Source of the DNA: JAAFHB01 sp963675995
GTDB lineage: Bacteria > Bacteroidota > Bacteroidia > Bacteroidales > Prolixibacteraceae
DNA: 64,000 bases
NCBI GenBank assembly: GCA_963675995.2
Contig: CAXXIY010000001.1
Span: forward strand, 2,170,001 to 2,234,000
Direction: 5' to 3'
Made by a program: the position numbers and the translations under genes. Shown piece by piece: positions 8,558-17,084 of this stretch (position 1 is the stretch's first letter; each line of letters starts with the position of its first letter). The notes below the pieces were generated by a model that made no database searches, was not told the DNA's origin, and saw nothing but the letters and a program-made list of their open reading frames with translations.

Positions 8558-10804
8558 ATGCAAGTGAAAAGAGAAATTGAATTACTCGCCCCGGGTGGAG
8601 ATATTGACGCTATAAAAGCAGCAATCCTTGCAGGCGCAGATGCCATCTATTGTGGTCTCGACCGGTTTAATGCCAGAAATCGTGCGGCAAATATCACATT
8701 TAACGATTTGCAAGGGATTTTACACCTTGCACATAAGAATAGTTGTGAAATTTTTCTGACCCTCAATATCCTTATCGTTGAAAATGAAATTCCGTCACTG
8801 ATTGCCTTACTGAACAAATTGATAAATACAAGTATAGATGGAATAATTGTTCAGGATTTGGGATTGTTTTATTTGTTATCCAACTATTTCCAAGGGCTGA
8901 AAATCCATGCCTCCACGCAGCTTACCACCCATAACGAAGGGCAGATCCGTTTTTTAAGTAAGCTAAATTCCCGACGGATTAACCTCTCACGGGAGTTGAA
9001 TATTCAGGAGATAAAAGCTCTGACCGCCGTTGCTCATCAATACGATATTTTGACTGAAGTATTCGTCCATGGATCATATTGCATATCATTTTCAGGTATT
9101 TGTTATATGAGTTCTGTTCAAGGAGGAAACTCAGGGAATCGCGGAAGATGCAGTCAGCCCTGCAGGGATCGGTATCATATTACCCAGGAAGGTAAGGAGT
9201 ATCCCCTGAATCTTAAAGATAATTCTGCATGGTTCGATCTTCAGGAGTTGTCGGATGCGGGGGTAGATTCCCTAAAAATAGAGGGAAGAATAAAGAAATC
9301 CGATTACGTCTATACTGTTGTGGATAGCTGGAGAAAACGACTCCATGGATTTTATCATCGGAATGAAATTGTGGATGACAATGGTGATCTTTATAAAGTG
9401 TTTAACCGTGATTTCTCAAATGGTTTCCTGAAAGGTGTTATTCACAGAGATATGTTTATCAGTAATCCCCGCAACCATTCCGTTCAGCATCTGGCGGAAG
9501 TTCACACATCCGGTACAGGCAGTTCAATTGAAAACGATCAGATAGCGTTTTATGAAGAGAAAGAAGCAATAAAAGCTTTCATCGCGAATAAAATTCAACA
9601 AATAAATGCATCCAGAGTGCCTGTAATCGTTACTTTGTCGGGAGAGGCCGGTGCCCCGCTAAAGGTGACGGTTGACACCCCAGATAGCTCATTTGTTGTG
9701 CTTTCGGAAGTCCATCTTGAAAAGTTTGGGACTGAGGCATTAAATTATGAAATGGCCATCAAACGATTCAAAGCCATCAACAATACCCAATATTACATAG
9801 GGGAGCTTAGATTTGATAATTTTCAAAATGATGTTTATCTGCCATTTAAGGAACTGACATCACTGAAAAATAGGATACTGTTTATTCTAAATGGTTCGAA
9901 AGCGATGATACCCCCCATCGGTACTCCCATGCTGGTGAGGCCAGTAAGAAAAGCAATTAATCCTCATCTTTCAGTTTTAATCTCTTCGGAAAAGGATTTG
10001 CACCTTTGCGATAATACCACTGCAGATATTTATTTTGAACTGCCAGGTTGTTTAAAGGATGGGTGTTCCGAGCTTATCGAACTCTTTATCAAAAACAAAC
10101 GTTTAAATCCCTGGTTCCAGTCCGTTATCATTGGAGAAGATTACACTGCTGCCGTTGAATTCCTTCAGAAGGTTCAACCTAAGCTGATCGTGACCAACAA
10201 TACGGGAATAGCTTTTGAGGCATCCAGGATAGGAATTGACTGGATAGCAGGCCCATTTCTGAATATGGTGAACTCCTTTAGTCTGAAATGCCTTAAAGAT
10301 TACCTAAATTGTTCGGGAGCATTTATCTCTAATGAGATCAATAAAGTTCAGATTCAGGGTATTCAGCCTCCCGAGGATTTCAAGCTTTATTATAGTATAT
10401 ATCATCCTATCGTGCTGATGACTAGTAGGCAATGTCTGTTTCAACAGGTGACAGGATGTGAAAAAAATAAAATAGACGATTCCTGCATCAGCTGTGAGAA
10501 TTCATCATCCATTACAAATTTAAAAGGTGAGACGTTTATGATTGACAAAACCAGGGGTAACTATCACAATATCTTCAATGAGCTGAATTTTCTGAATACC
10601 GATATTGTGACAGATATACCAGATGTCTTTTCCGGTTTTTTAATTGATTTAAGGGATATAAAGAGCGGAACAAGAAATGTGATGGATAAGTCAGGTATGA
10701 TTCAACTCTTTGAAAGTCTTTTAAATGGAGATCCTGGTTCAAAAGATAGACTTAATCAAATCATTCACTCTTCAACCAACGTCCAATATAAAAAAGGGAT
10801 CTGA
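8558..10804 (+). CDS. U32 family protein, RlhA/YdcP-like (long form)
   Basis: This 748-aa protein starts at the ATG right after the glycosidase stop codon. The reading frame is open further upstream, but that part overlaps the glycosidase gene. ELLAPGGDIDAIKAAI at the N-terminus and the cysteine block with GRCSQPCRDRY near residue 200 are typical of U32 proteins. E. coli RlhA, with a similar U32 plus extension plan, hydroxylates C2501 of 23S rRNA; UbiU/UbiV and TrhP are other members, several of which bind Fe-S clusters. A second cysteine set (CLFQQVTGC, then CISC) lies near residues 625-650. An RNA-modification role is inferred, and proteolysis is not assumed despite the historic peptidase name. 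Translational coupling with the glycosidase is likely. Confidence 0.8.
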   Translation: MQVKREIELLAPGGDIDAIKAAILAGADAIYCGLDRFNARNRAANITFNDLQGILHLAHKNSCEIFLTLNILIVENEIPSLIALLNKLINTSIDGIIVQDLGLFYLLSNYFQGLKIHASTQLTTHNEGQIRFLSKLNSRRINLSRELNIQEIKALTAVAHQYDILTEVFVHGSYCISFSGICYMSSVQGGNSGNRGRCSQPCRDRYHITQEGKEYPLNLKDNSAWFDLQELSDAGVDSLKIEGRIKKSDYVYTVVDSWRKRLHGFYHRNEIVDDNGDLYKVFNRDFSNGFLKGVIHRDMFISNPRNHSVQHLAEVHTSGTGSSIENDQIAFYEEKEAIKAFIANKIQQINASRVPVIVTLSGEAGAPLKVTVDTPDSSFVVLSEVHLEKFGTEALNYEMAIKRFKAINNTQYYIGELRFDNFQNDVYLPFKELTSLKNRILFILNGSKAMIPPIGTPMLVRPVRKAINPHLSVLISSEKDLHLCDNTTADIYFELPGCLKDGCSELIELFIKNKRLNPWFQSVIIGEDYTAAVEFLQKVQPKLIVTNNTGIAFEASRIGIDWIAGPFLNMVNSFSLKCLKDYLNCSGAFISNEINKVQIQGIQPPEDFKLYYSIYHPIVLMTSRQCLFQQVTGCEKNKIDDSCISCENSSSITNLKGETFMIDKTRGNYHNIFNELNFLNTDIVTDIPDVFSGFLIDLRDIKSGTRNVMDKSGMIQLFESLLNGDPGSKDRLNQIIHSSTNVQYKKGI

Positions 10805-10834
10805 TTAGGGTAAGGAGAATCGGGCGATAAGTTC

Positions 10835-10860
10835 GGGCGATTTTTAATCGCCCATTTTTT
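10835..10860 (+). terminator. Rho-independent terminator after the U32 gene
   Basis: An 8-bp stem GGGCGATT/AATCGCCC (10835-10842 and 10846-10853) with a 3-nt loop is followed by ATTTTTT. It lies 30 nt after the U32 stop and closes the unit. Confidence 0.8.
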
Positions 10861-11072
10861 ACGTTTTTTCCGCAACTGAAAAAATTGCGGCCCCCAACCA
10901 TCAAACCCTAATGCGAGATCCTAATTCCAGGATAAAATTAGGTGATTTCAGATTTAATGCCTACATTGACAAAATAATGACTGCATAATTAAATTAGACG
11001 GATTTTTATTCCATTAAAAATGGATAATGAAACTGGTAATAAGAAAAAGTAAATAGCTGAATTACAACAAGT

Positions 11073-11576
11073 ATGAAGATTTCTCTTATAATTATACTCT
11101 TACTGATTTCGATTGCGGTGCAATCAGGGAACCGACCTTCGACTCCAAAAACCGATGAAACGGCAAGTTCTGCGGCAACCCTTACAAGAGCCGAAATCAT
11201 TAGGTTCGCTAAAACACTTCTGGGTACCCCTTATCGTATTGCCAGTAGCAATCCTCTCAAGGGTTTTGATTGTTCGGGATTCGTAAGTTATGTATTTAAA
11301 AATTTCAAAATTAATTTACCCCATAGTTCACGTGCCTTTGATGCGCTGGGAGCAGCACTTAAACCCGAAAAGTTTAAGGTGGGTGACGTGCTGGTCTTTT
11401 ACGGATTTAAAGATAATGACCGTATCGGCCATGTAGGGATTATTTGTGAGGCTGCTGGTCTGAATTCCAGGTTTATCCATTCCTCTTCGGGTAAAGCACA
11501 TTGTGTGACCATCAGCGAACTGGGCTCTGGAATGTATAAAAAACGATTCTATAAATGCATTGATGTGATTAACTAA
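11073..11576 (+). CDS. Secreted NlpC/P60 cell-wall peptidase
   Basis: This 167-aa protein has a signal peptide (about 1-19), a short linker and one NlpC/P60 domain (about 38-160). The catalytic Cys is in FDCSGFV (about 67-73), the catalytic His in GHVGI and the third polar residue in FIHSSS. The family cleaves D-Glu to diamino-acid bonds in peptidoglycan stem peptides. It is likely a periplasmic or outer-membrane-associated endopeptidase. It stands alone, with a terminator upstream and accessory DNA downstream. Confidence 0.88.
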   Translation: MKISLIIILLLISIAVQSGNRPSTPKTDETASSAATLTRAEIIRFAKTLLGTPYRIASSNPLKGFDCSGFVSYVFKNFKINLPHSSRAFDALGAALKPEKFKVGDVLVFYGFKDNDRIGHVGIICEAAGLNSRFIHSSSGKAHCVTISELGSGMYKKRFYKCIDVIN

Positions 11577-11833
11577 ACGAGGGAAAAGCGCCTGGCGCAT
11601 TCTTTACCTACATTTCCTGGTTCTTTGTCGGATTTATTCTTTTCATTCGAGTGAATTGCAGAGTGACGCATGCTTATAAGATGGGCCAGATCTGCTACTA
11701 GCGCATTAAGTACTTCGGCCTTAATGCCATAACCTGCAGTTTTATCAAGGTACTCCCTCGTTCAATGAAGTACTCCATTGCATCTTTACAATGTCTTCTT
11801 TTAGTTGATTTTGTCTAAGGTTGATTAGGTAAA

Positions 11834-12133
11834 TTAAACTTCATTCATCAGTAACAGATCATTTTTAGCTTTTGCATAGAGCAGTAGTTTCCGTCCCAGG
11901 CGGTAAATCTGGTCGAAGAATTTCTCCAGCGGCTCATTTTCCCGGGCCACATGCCCGCCCGGGTCGTTTGCATCCTGTGCCTTGAACGGCTCATCCAATT
12001 CCCCCACTTTTGCTTCAATCATCGTTACATATGCGACAATAACTTCCCATATACTCCACATATTCTCATCTTTGTGAACAGAGGAGATAGATTCTTTTCC
12101 CATTTCCAAAAAAGTTTTCTCTTTTGAGTTCAT
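11834..12133 (-). CDS. Hypothetical protein, 99 aa
   Basis: A small, acidic, apparently soluble and mostly helical protein with an ATG start. No recognised domain, signal peptide or membrane segment. The middle has DANDPGGHVAREN and the C-terminus a basic-hydrophobic helix. It sits at the left edge of the decayed mobile region, next to REP-like hairpins. The 257 nt upstream to the NlpC/P60 gene carry nothing recognisable. It could be an accessory gene or a remnant. Confidence 0.5.
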   Translation of the reverse strand: MNSKEKTFLEMGKESISSVHKDENMWSIWEVIVAYVTMIEAKVGELDEPFKAQDANDPGGHVARENEPLEKFFDQIYRLGRKLLLYAKAKNDLLLMNEV

Positions 12134-12254
12134 GATTAAGTAATTAAAGATTAAAATATAAACAACTAAATATCAATTTTATTTTATTCGCTGTTCAAAA
12201 TTCTTCCCGGGGCGGACAATTTTGTTGGTGATAGGGGTTCGGGCGGATTAAGTT

Positions 12255-12326
12255 GCCCTTTCAGGGCGCACCGGATCATGTGTTGATCCAAAAGCCCAAG
12301 GCGTTGCCTTTGGTTTGAATTAAGTT
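12255..12326 (+). repeat. REP-like hairpin unit, solitary copy A
   Basis: A 72-bp unit made of three successive hairpins: GCCCTTTCAGGGC (12255-12267), GGATCA/TGATCC (12273-12278/12284-12289) and CCAAGGC with GCCTTTGG. The same unit recurs at 12327, 13049 and 13771. This copy has no transposase of its own and abuts the tandem IS200-like units. Confidence 0.7.
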
Positions 12327-13048
12327 ACCCTTTCAGGGTGCACCGGATCATGTGTTGATCCAAAAGCCCAAAACGTTGCCATTGGGTTGAATTAATTGGG
12401 GATTTAGCCTGTAAAACTAAAGAAATAGCTGGTATTTGTATGATGATCAGTAATTATTGTGTAAATTGCTTTGTGATTCTTAACCGTCCTGCAAGGACAG
12501 ATTATTTCAGCCCCGGGCAACACCCCGGGAATCAGTGGGAACAATAATTTTGTTTGCCGCCCTGAAAGGGCAGTTTTATAAAACATCAGATGTCACAATC
12601 ATTATCAAAATTGTATGTGCACCTTATTTTTCACATTAAGGGTTCAGAAGTGCCAATAAAAGATGGGGACAAAAATGACCTTTATGCATATATGGGAGCA
12701 ATAATCAAAGACAATAAATCGATTCCAATTTTAATTAATGGAACGGAAAATCACATTCATATTTTGTGTGTGATGTCGAAAAATATTGCTCTTGCCAAGT
12801 TAACTGAAGAGATAAAACGCCATAGCAGCAGATGGATTAAAATAAAAGGACCATATTACAATCAATTTGCCTGGCAAGGTGGATATGCCGGGTTTTCAGT
12901 AAGCCAATCATTGCATGACAAAACTAAATTGTATATTCAGAATCAGGAAGAACACCACAAAAAGATGACCTTTAAGGAAGAACTAATGGCATTTCTCCAA
13001 GAATACGGCATTGAATATGATGAACGATATTTGTGGACAGATTAAGAT
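12327..13048 (+). mobile_element. IS200/REP-type unit 1 (722 bp)
   Basis: This unit is repeated almost perfectly at 13049-13770, every landmark being shifted by exactly 722 bp. It holds a REP-like hairpin block at its left (12327-12397), a leader with GTCCTGCAAGGAC (12486-12498), two CCCCGGG blocks and GCCCTGAAAGGGC (12559-12571), then the Y1 transposase gene. The last hairpin is the exact reverse complement of GCCCTTTCAGGGC found downstream of the gene, so the transposase is bracketed by inverted REP palindromes. No tnpB/IscB partner is present. Confidence 0.75.
12590..13045 (+). CDS. tnpA: IS200/IS605-family Y1 (HUH) transposase, copy 1
   Basis: This 151-aa, single-domain Y1 transposase has the HUH motif in ENHIHILC (about 49-56) and the catalytic tyrosine in KLYIQNQEEHHKK (about 110-122). 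Its length matches IS200 TnpA. Such enzymes cut and rejoin single-stranded DNA at hairpin ends. Copy 2, 722 bp downstream, differs by a Met-to-Ile change in AYMGAI and Leu-to-Phe in HILCV plus a few silent changes. Both copies appear intact. The hairpin-rich leader suggests folded-DNA or RNA control, as in IS200. Confidence 0.88.
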   Translation: MSQSLSKLYVHLIFHIKGSEVPIKDGDKNDLYAYMGAIIKDNKSIPILINGTENHIHILCVMSKNIALAKLTEEIKRHSSRWIKIKGPYYNQFAWQGGYAGFSVSQSLHDKTKLYIQNQEEHHKKMTFKEELMAFLQEYGIEYDERYLWTD

Positions 13049-13770
13049 GCCCTTTCAGGGCGCACCGGATCATGTGTTGATCCAAAAGCCCAAAACGTTG
13101 CCATTGGGTTGAATTAATTGGGGATTTAGCCTGTAAAACTAAAGAAATAGCTGGTATTTGTATGATGATCAGTAATTATTGTGTAAATTGCTTTGTGATT
13201 CTTAACCGTCCTGCAAGGACAGATTATTTCAGCCCCGGGCAACACCCCGGGAATCAGTGGGAACAATAATTTTGTTTGCCGCCCTGAAAGGGCAGTTTTA
13301 TAAAACATCAGATGTCACAATCATTATCAAAATTGTATGTGCACCTTATTTTTCACATTAAGGGTTCAGAAGTGCCAATAAAAGATGGGGACAAAAATGA
13401 CCTTTATGCATATATCGGAGCAATAATCAAAGACAATAAATCGATTCCAATTTTAATTAATGGAACGGAAAATCACATTCATATTTTTTGTGTGATGTCG
13501 AAAAATATTGCTCTTGCCAAGTTAACTGAAGAGATAAAACGCCATAGCAGCAGATGGATTAAAATAAAAGGACCATATTACAATCAATTTGCCTGGCAAG
13601 GTGGATATGCCGGGTTTTCAGTAAGCCAATCATTGCATGACAAAACTAAATTGTATATTCAGAATCAGGAAGAACACCACAAAAAGATGACCTTTAAGGA
13701 AGAACTAATGGCATTCCTCCAAGAATACGGCATCGAATATGATGAACGATATTTGTGGACGGATTAGGTT
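13049..13770 (+). mobile_element. IS200/REP-type unit 2 (722 bp, tandem copy)
   Basis: A direct tandem copy of the unit at 12327-13048, with the same hairpin block, leader palindromes (GCCCTGAAAGGGC at 13281-13293) and transposase gene. It differs by only a few substitutions, which indicates recent duplication. A further partial hairpin unit (copy D) starts at 13771. Confidence 0.75.
13312..13767 (+). CDS. tnpA: IS200/IS605-family Y1 (HUH) transposase, copy 2
   Basis: This 151-aa near-identical copy of the upstream transposase keeps the same HUH site (ENHIHIFC) and tyrosine (KLYIQNQEEHHKK). One of the two substitutions falls directly after the HUH motif (Leu to Phe). No frameshift or stop is seen, so the copy could be active. 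Confidence 0.88.
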   Translation: MSQSLSKLYVHLIFHIKGSEVPIKDGDKNDLYAYIGAIIKDNKSIPILINGTENHIHIFCVMSKNIALAKLTEEIKRHSSRWIKIKGPYYNQFAWQGGYAGFSVSQSLHDKTKLYIQNQEEHHKKMTFKEELMAFLQEYGIEYDERYLWTD

Positions 13771-13842
13771 GCCCTTTCAGGGTGCACCGGATCATGTATT
13801 GATCCAAAAATCCAAGGCGTTGCCATTGGGTTGAATTCAGTT
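13771..13842 (+). repeat. REP-like hairpin unit, copy D (right end)
   Basis: Starts with GCCCTTTCAGGGT and continues with the GGATCA/TGATCC and CCAAGGC hairpins of the other units. It marks the right end of the tandem array, after which unrelated sequence with an antitoxin remnant begins. Confidence 0.65.
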
Positions 13843-13892
13843 GCTGACGGAGACGTGGAGTGAAGGGAAAGAGTTGGAGGAATGGAGGATAG

Positions 13893-14421
13893 CAGGTAGT
13901 CAATCAATACAGGGTAAGGCTTTATATCCCATTTACCGGGGAAATCAACGAAATACGTGCAAAATATGATCTATCTGCCGCCAAGATAGCTGATTTGTTG
14001 GGCATAGGAACCAATACTTGGAGGTATTATGAAGGTGGTTAATCCCTTCAAGAGCGAATGCTAATCTAATTCAGATCATCAGCAATCCGGAAAGCTTTTA
14101 TAAATGCATTATGGAATTTAGTGGATTAGAAGAAAAATATGGTGAGAAAATTTTGAAACCAGCTCCAACCCATTATGAATATCTGTTTGAAGCATTTGTT
14201 GAAGAAGTCATAATTTGCAAATTGACGACACTGACTAACATCTTAGGATGGAGCAAATCCTTCCATCCTGAGATGTACATTTTGACCCATCATACTTTTC
14301 TGTCTCCGAATTTGAAGCATTGGATTACGTCGCAGGCCTATTTAGTGATAAATATGTCATCGAAATAGCAGACATTAGTCATCGTGAACCTGCCCGGAAA
14401 GAAAATATTGAGGGTAAATAA
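13893..14421 (+). pseudogene. Frameshifted XRE-HTH / SocA (Panacea, DUF4065)-like antitoxin remnant
   Basis: Conceptual translation across three frames gives one protein. An HTH part, EINEIRAKYDLSAAKIADLL then GTNTWRYYEGG, is broken by a stop at 14039-14041 after a frameshift. It resumes as IPSRANANLIQIISNPESF and continues to about 14280. A second shift leads to SYFSVSEFEALDYVAGLF and ISHREPARKENIEGK, ending at TAA 14419-14421. The closing pattern (SH-E-xx-W/R) is characteristic of Panacea/SocA domains, found in type II antitoxins and phage-defence modules. The N-terminus is missing after an in-frame stop at 13890. Decay after IS insertion next door is likely. Confidence 0.7.
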
Positions 14422-14477
14422 AATATCCCATTTTCTTATGGCTTTGGGCTGGAAACTGTGTAAAAATCATTCAATAA

Positions 14478-14927
14478 TTACGCATCCGGAATTTCCGGTT
14501 CGACTAATTTTTTCAACTTTTCCAGCGACTCCTGCCATCCTAAATAACACATCTCAGTTGGTATAACCGAAGGAATACCTTCCTGGATAATTTTAAGTTC
14601 TGTACCGCATGAAACATTCTTAAGCCAAACCGAAGTAACCATTTCCCCAGGTAAATTCGGGTCCTCAAATTGGTCGCTATATTTAATAAATTCATTGGGT
14701 AACAATTCCAGGTAGGTTCCACCAAATGAGTTTCCATTTCCTGTTGAGAAATTGATAAACGACATTCGGTAGCTACCTCCTTGCCTTACATCCATGTTGT
14801 GAACAACACATAAAAATCCGTAGGGTGGAATCCATGAGGACATCGCAACTGGATCTGTAAATGCACGATAAATTTTTTCGGGCGATGCATTAATCACACG
14901 GTGTAATGATACGCTATTAGTTTCCAT
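14478..14927 (-). CDS. SRPBCC (AHSA1/START-like) domain protein
   Basis: This 149-aa protein begins SLHRVINASPEKIYRAFTDP, followed by SSWIPPYGF, the standard opening of AHSA1-type SRPBCC proteins. It ends with GWQESLEKLKKLVE, the usual C-terminal helix. These proteins form a hydrophobic ligand pocket; the ligand is generally unknown. It lies 22 nt downstream of the VOC gene on the same strand, so the two probably form an operon. Confidence 0.85.
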   Translation of the reverse strand: METNSVSLHRVINASPEKIYRAFTDPVAMSSWIPPYGFLCVVHNMDVRQGGSYRMSFINFSTGNGNSFGGTYLELLPNEFIKYSDQFEDPNLPGEMVTSVWLKNVSCGTELKIIQEGIPSVIPTEMCYLGWQESLEKLKKLVEPEIPDA

Positions 14928-14949
14928 AATAAGAATTGTGGATTAGTGA

Positions 14950-15393
14950 TTAATTTTTATGCGATTGATTTATAATGTTAAACATCCAGCGGATTCCGAA
15001 CTGGTCCCTGCAGGTTCCCCAGTAACCCCAGAATTCATCATGGGGAGCAACACATTCAGTTCCCGATTGTGAAAGTTCCTGATATAAACGGTCAGCTTCT
15101 TCTTTGGTATCCGGATTTAAGCTGATTGTAAAATTATTCCCTTCAATCAGTTTATGTCCCATGCTATCGAGCACATCGGTAGCCATAATTTCCGTGCCAC
15201 CAAGAATAGGTAAAGCAACATGCATTACTTTGTTTTTGTCGGCTTCCGAAAGTTCCGGCATCCCTGGTTGGGCTGGAATATCTTTCATTCTCATTATCGG
15301 AGCAGAATATTCTGTTTTGAAAACTTTTTTGTAGAAGTTAAAAGCTTCTTCAGCGTTTCCCATGAAGTTGAAATAAATTGATACTTGTGCCAT
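14950..15393 (-). CDS. VOC family (PhnB/glyoxalase-like) protein
   Basis: This 147-aa protein has the PhnB-type VOC pattern: YFNFMGNAEEAFNFYKKVF at the start, then HVALPILGGTEIMATDV, and EFWGYWGTCRDQFGIRWMFN near the C-terminus. Members are metal-dependent or metal-free enzymes or binding proteins; no substrate is evident. It is first in a likely two-gene operon with the SRPBCC gene. Confidence 0.88.
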   Translation of the reverse strand: MAQVSIYFNFMGNAEEAFNFYKKVFKTEYSAPIMRMKDIPAQPGMPELSEADKNKVMHVALPILGGTEIMATDVLDSMGHKLIEGNNFTISLNPDTKEEADRLYQELSQSGTECVAPHDEFWGYWGTCRDQFGIRWMFNIINQSHKN

Positions 15394-15713
15394 GATGATA
15401 TATTTTGTTATTAATATTAATTCTATATAAATAATGCAAAACTCAGAAAAATGTTCACTGTGGTTCTATTTGTAAATTCAATATCTTGTACGTCTCCTGT
15501 CTAATATTGCTGCCACAAATTTTTGGGCGCCATATTTCAGGGAAATGAAAGCAATTCTGCGATTGCAATTTAATTGCATTTATGTCTATTTTTGGTAAGA
15601 TCAAAAGGATCTGTTCCGTGAGGAATTTAGTTCAACACTGGCTCCTACCTCATATGGGTTTCAGCCCAGTCGGAAAGTTGCAATTTTGCTATACAAGCTT
15701 ATAAAAGATATAA
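15394..15713. other. Intergenic stretch, no gene seen
   Basis: The 320 nt between the divergent VOC and Crp/Fnr genes hold no convincing ORF, RNA or repeat. Promoters for both directions must lie here, but no clear full consensus was found. Confidence 0.5.
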
Positions 15714-16286
15714 ATGCATAACAATATCATCAAGCATATTAGAAAGTTCATCGAAATAAATGAAATTGAGGCTGAAACTGTTAACAAATATTTGGAAAGA
15801 CATCAATTCAAAAAGAAGGAATTCATATTACAGGAGCAAAAGGTTTGTAAACATTTGTACTTTGTTGAAAAAGGTTGTTTGAGGATGTATTTCATAAATA
15901 AAAAAGGGGTAGAGCAAATCACCCAGTTTGCTTTGGATAGTTGGTGGATTTCAGACTATCAGAGTTTCATGAATGGTTCTCCTTCAGATTATTATATCCA
16001 GACTATTGAAGAATCTGCAATCGTATCCATTAACAATCAGGATCTTGATAAATTGCTCATTGAACTTCCTCATTTAGAGAAGTATTTTAGAATAATTATG
16101 CAGAAAGCGGTGGCCAGTGCTCAACATCGGTCGAAATTATTGTACGAAATGTCTAAAGAAGAATTTTACTTTCATTTCAGCACTTCTTTCCCGGAATTTA
16201 TGATACGGGTGCCCCAGTACATGATTGCTTCCTATCTCGGACTTACCCCTGAATATCTGAGTGAACTGCGGAAAAAGAATTTGTAA
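15714..16286 (+). CDS. Crp/Fnr-family transcriptional regulator
   Basis: This 190-aa protein has an N-terminal cyclic-nucleotide-binding-like beta-barrel (about 10-120; KKKEFILQEQKVCKHLYFVEKGCLRMYF) and a short C-terminal helix-turn-helix ending in RVPQYMIASYLGLTPEYLSELRKK. The conserved Arg/Glu pair that binds cAMP is not evident, as is usual for Bacteroidota members of this group. It may control the neighbouring VOC/SRPBCC or PPOX genes (inference from position only). Confidence 0.85.
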   Translation: MHNNIIKHIRKFIEINEIEAETVNKYLERHQFKKKEFILQEQKVCKHLYFVEKGCLRMYFINKKGVEQITQFALDSWWISDYQSFMNGSPSDYYIQTIEESAIVSINNQDLDKLLIELPHLEKYFRIIMQKAVASAQHRSKLLYEMSKEEFYFHFSTSFPEFMIRVPQYMIASYLGLTPEYLSELRKKNL

Positions 16287-16419
16287 TTTGAATTTCTTAA
16301 TCCAGTTTAATTTCTAAGAATTCTTTTCAGGGTATTTTTGCTGCTGTAATCGAATTTTAAACCTAAGAATATAAGGCAAAAATTCAAGTGTTGGAAATAG
16401 TGAAAAAAGAAGGAAAATA

Positions 16420-16797
16420 ATGAGTAAACTAAGCGAAAAGTTTTTAGAAGTATTAAAACATGAAGGTGTTGTGTCTCTCATGTCATGGGGTGTTGAAGCC
16501 CATTTAGTAAACACCTGGAATTCCTATCTGGTAGTTACTGATGATGAACGTATTTTAATTCCTGCCTACGGTTTTCGAAAGACTCAGAAAAATGTGGATG
16601 TGAACAACAAGGTCAAAATAGCCCTGGGTAGTAAAAATGTATTGGGTTACAAAGATTATCCCGGAACTGGATTTATGATAGAGGGGAGTGCCCGCTTTAT
16701 CGAATCGGGCGAGGAGTATGACATGATGAAAAGTAAATTTTCTTTTTTAACCAGGGTTTTGGAGATAACTGTGGATAATGCAAAGCAAATGTTATAG
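16420..16797 (+). CDS. Pyridoxamine 5'-phosphate oxidase-family FMN protein
   Basis: This 125-aa split-barrel protein runs from KFLEVLKHEGVVSLMSWG to a GTGFMIEGSARFIESGEEY strand-turn segment near 84-102, typical of small PPOX/FMN-binding proteins. It probably binds FMN or F420-like cofactors in the cytoplasm; the substrate is unknown. The reading frame starts 133 nt after the Crp/Fnr stop and ends 70 nt before a strong terminator. Confidence 0.8.
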   Translation: MSKLSEKFLEVLKHEGVVSLMSWGVEAHLVNTWNSYLVVTDDERILIPAYGFRKTQKNVDVNNKVKIALGSKNVLGYKDYPGTGFMIEGSARFIESGEEYDMMKSKFSFLTRVLEITVDNAKQML

Positions 16798-16867
16798 TGA
16801 AAACTAAATTTAAACTGAACGAAGTATTCAAGGGCACGCGGATAATTCTATTAAACTTTCAAACAAT

Positions 16868-16903
16868 AAAAAAGAGTTGCAAATTATTTTGCAACTCTTT
16901 TTT
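16868..16903. terminator. Strong bidirectional terminator
   Basis: A perfect 16-bp stem (16868-16883 with 16888-16903), AAAAAAGAGTTGCAAA on the left arm, with a TTAT loop and U-runs in both directions. It ends the PPOX gene on the plus strand. On the minus strand it is placed just as expected downstream of a tRNA gene whose 3' end survives at 16909-16921. Confidence 0.85.
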
Positions 16904-16908
16904 ATTCT

Positions 16909-16921
16909 GTGGAGAATATCG
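16909..16921 (-). other. Putative attachment-site copy (tRNA-Ala 3' end)
   Basis: GTGGAGAATATCG matches exactly the 3' end and first flanking base of the tRNA-Ala gene at 29564-29576, in the same orientation. No other part of the tRNA is present. A degraded tyrosine recombinase begins about 165 nt away. This fits an att half-site left by integration into the tRNA 3' end. Confidence 0.5.
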
Positions 16922-17057
16922 ATATAGAAACCATCAATTTTGATGCTTTTTATAATCGTTGAAAAATATTGAAAAAATCGTGTAAAACTATTGAAAAACA
17001 GTAGTATAATAGAATATTACTAATCGAATAGAATTGATATAAATTTTGAATCTTATG

Positions 17058-17065
17058 TATATTTG
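17058..17065 (+). promoter_or_regulatory. -7 box of the broken integrase gene
   Basis: TATATTTG fits TAnnTTTG, with ATTG 21 nt upstream (ending at 17036) as a weak -33 element. It lies 20 nt before the ATG at 17085. Confidence 0.4.
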
Positions 17066-17084
17066 CTAACCAATTTTTCAGGCT

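Noticed and set aside
12404..13308. Two identical 60-aa minus-strand frames (12404-12586 and 13126-13308)
   Set aside because: They run through the hairpin leader of the duplicated IS200-like units. Their identity only reflects the 722-bp tandem, and they have no protein features.
14384..14566. 60-aa plus-strand frame following the antitoxin remnant
   Set aside because: It runs from pseudogene sequence into the antisense of the SRPBCC gene.
16909..16990. A second tRNA gene at the left terminator
   Set aside because: Only the last 12 nt of the tRNA match. No T arm, anticodon arm or D arm follows, so it is an att-like fragment, not a gene.
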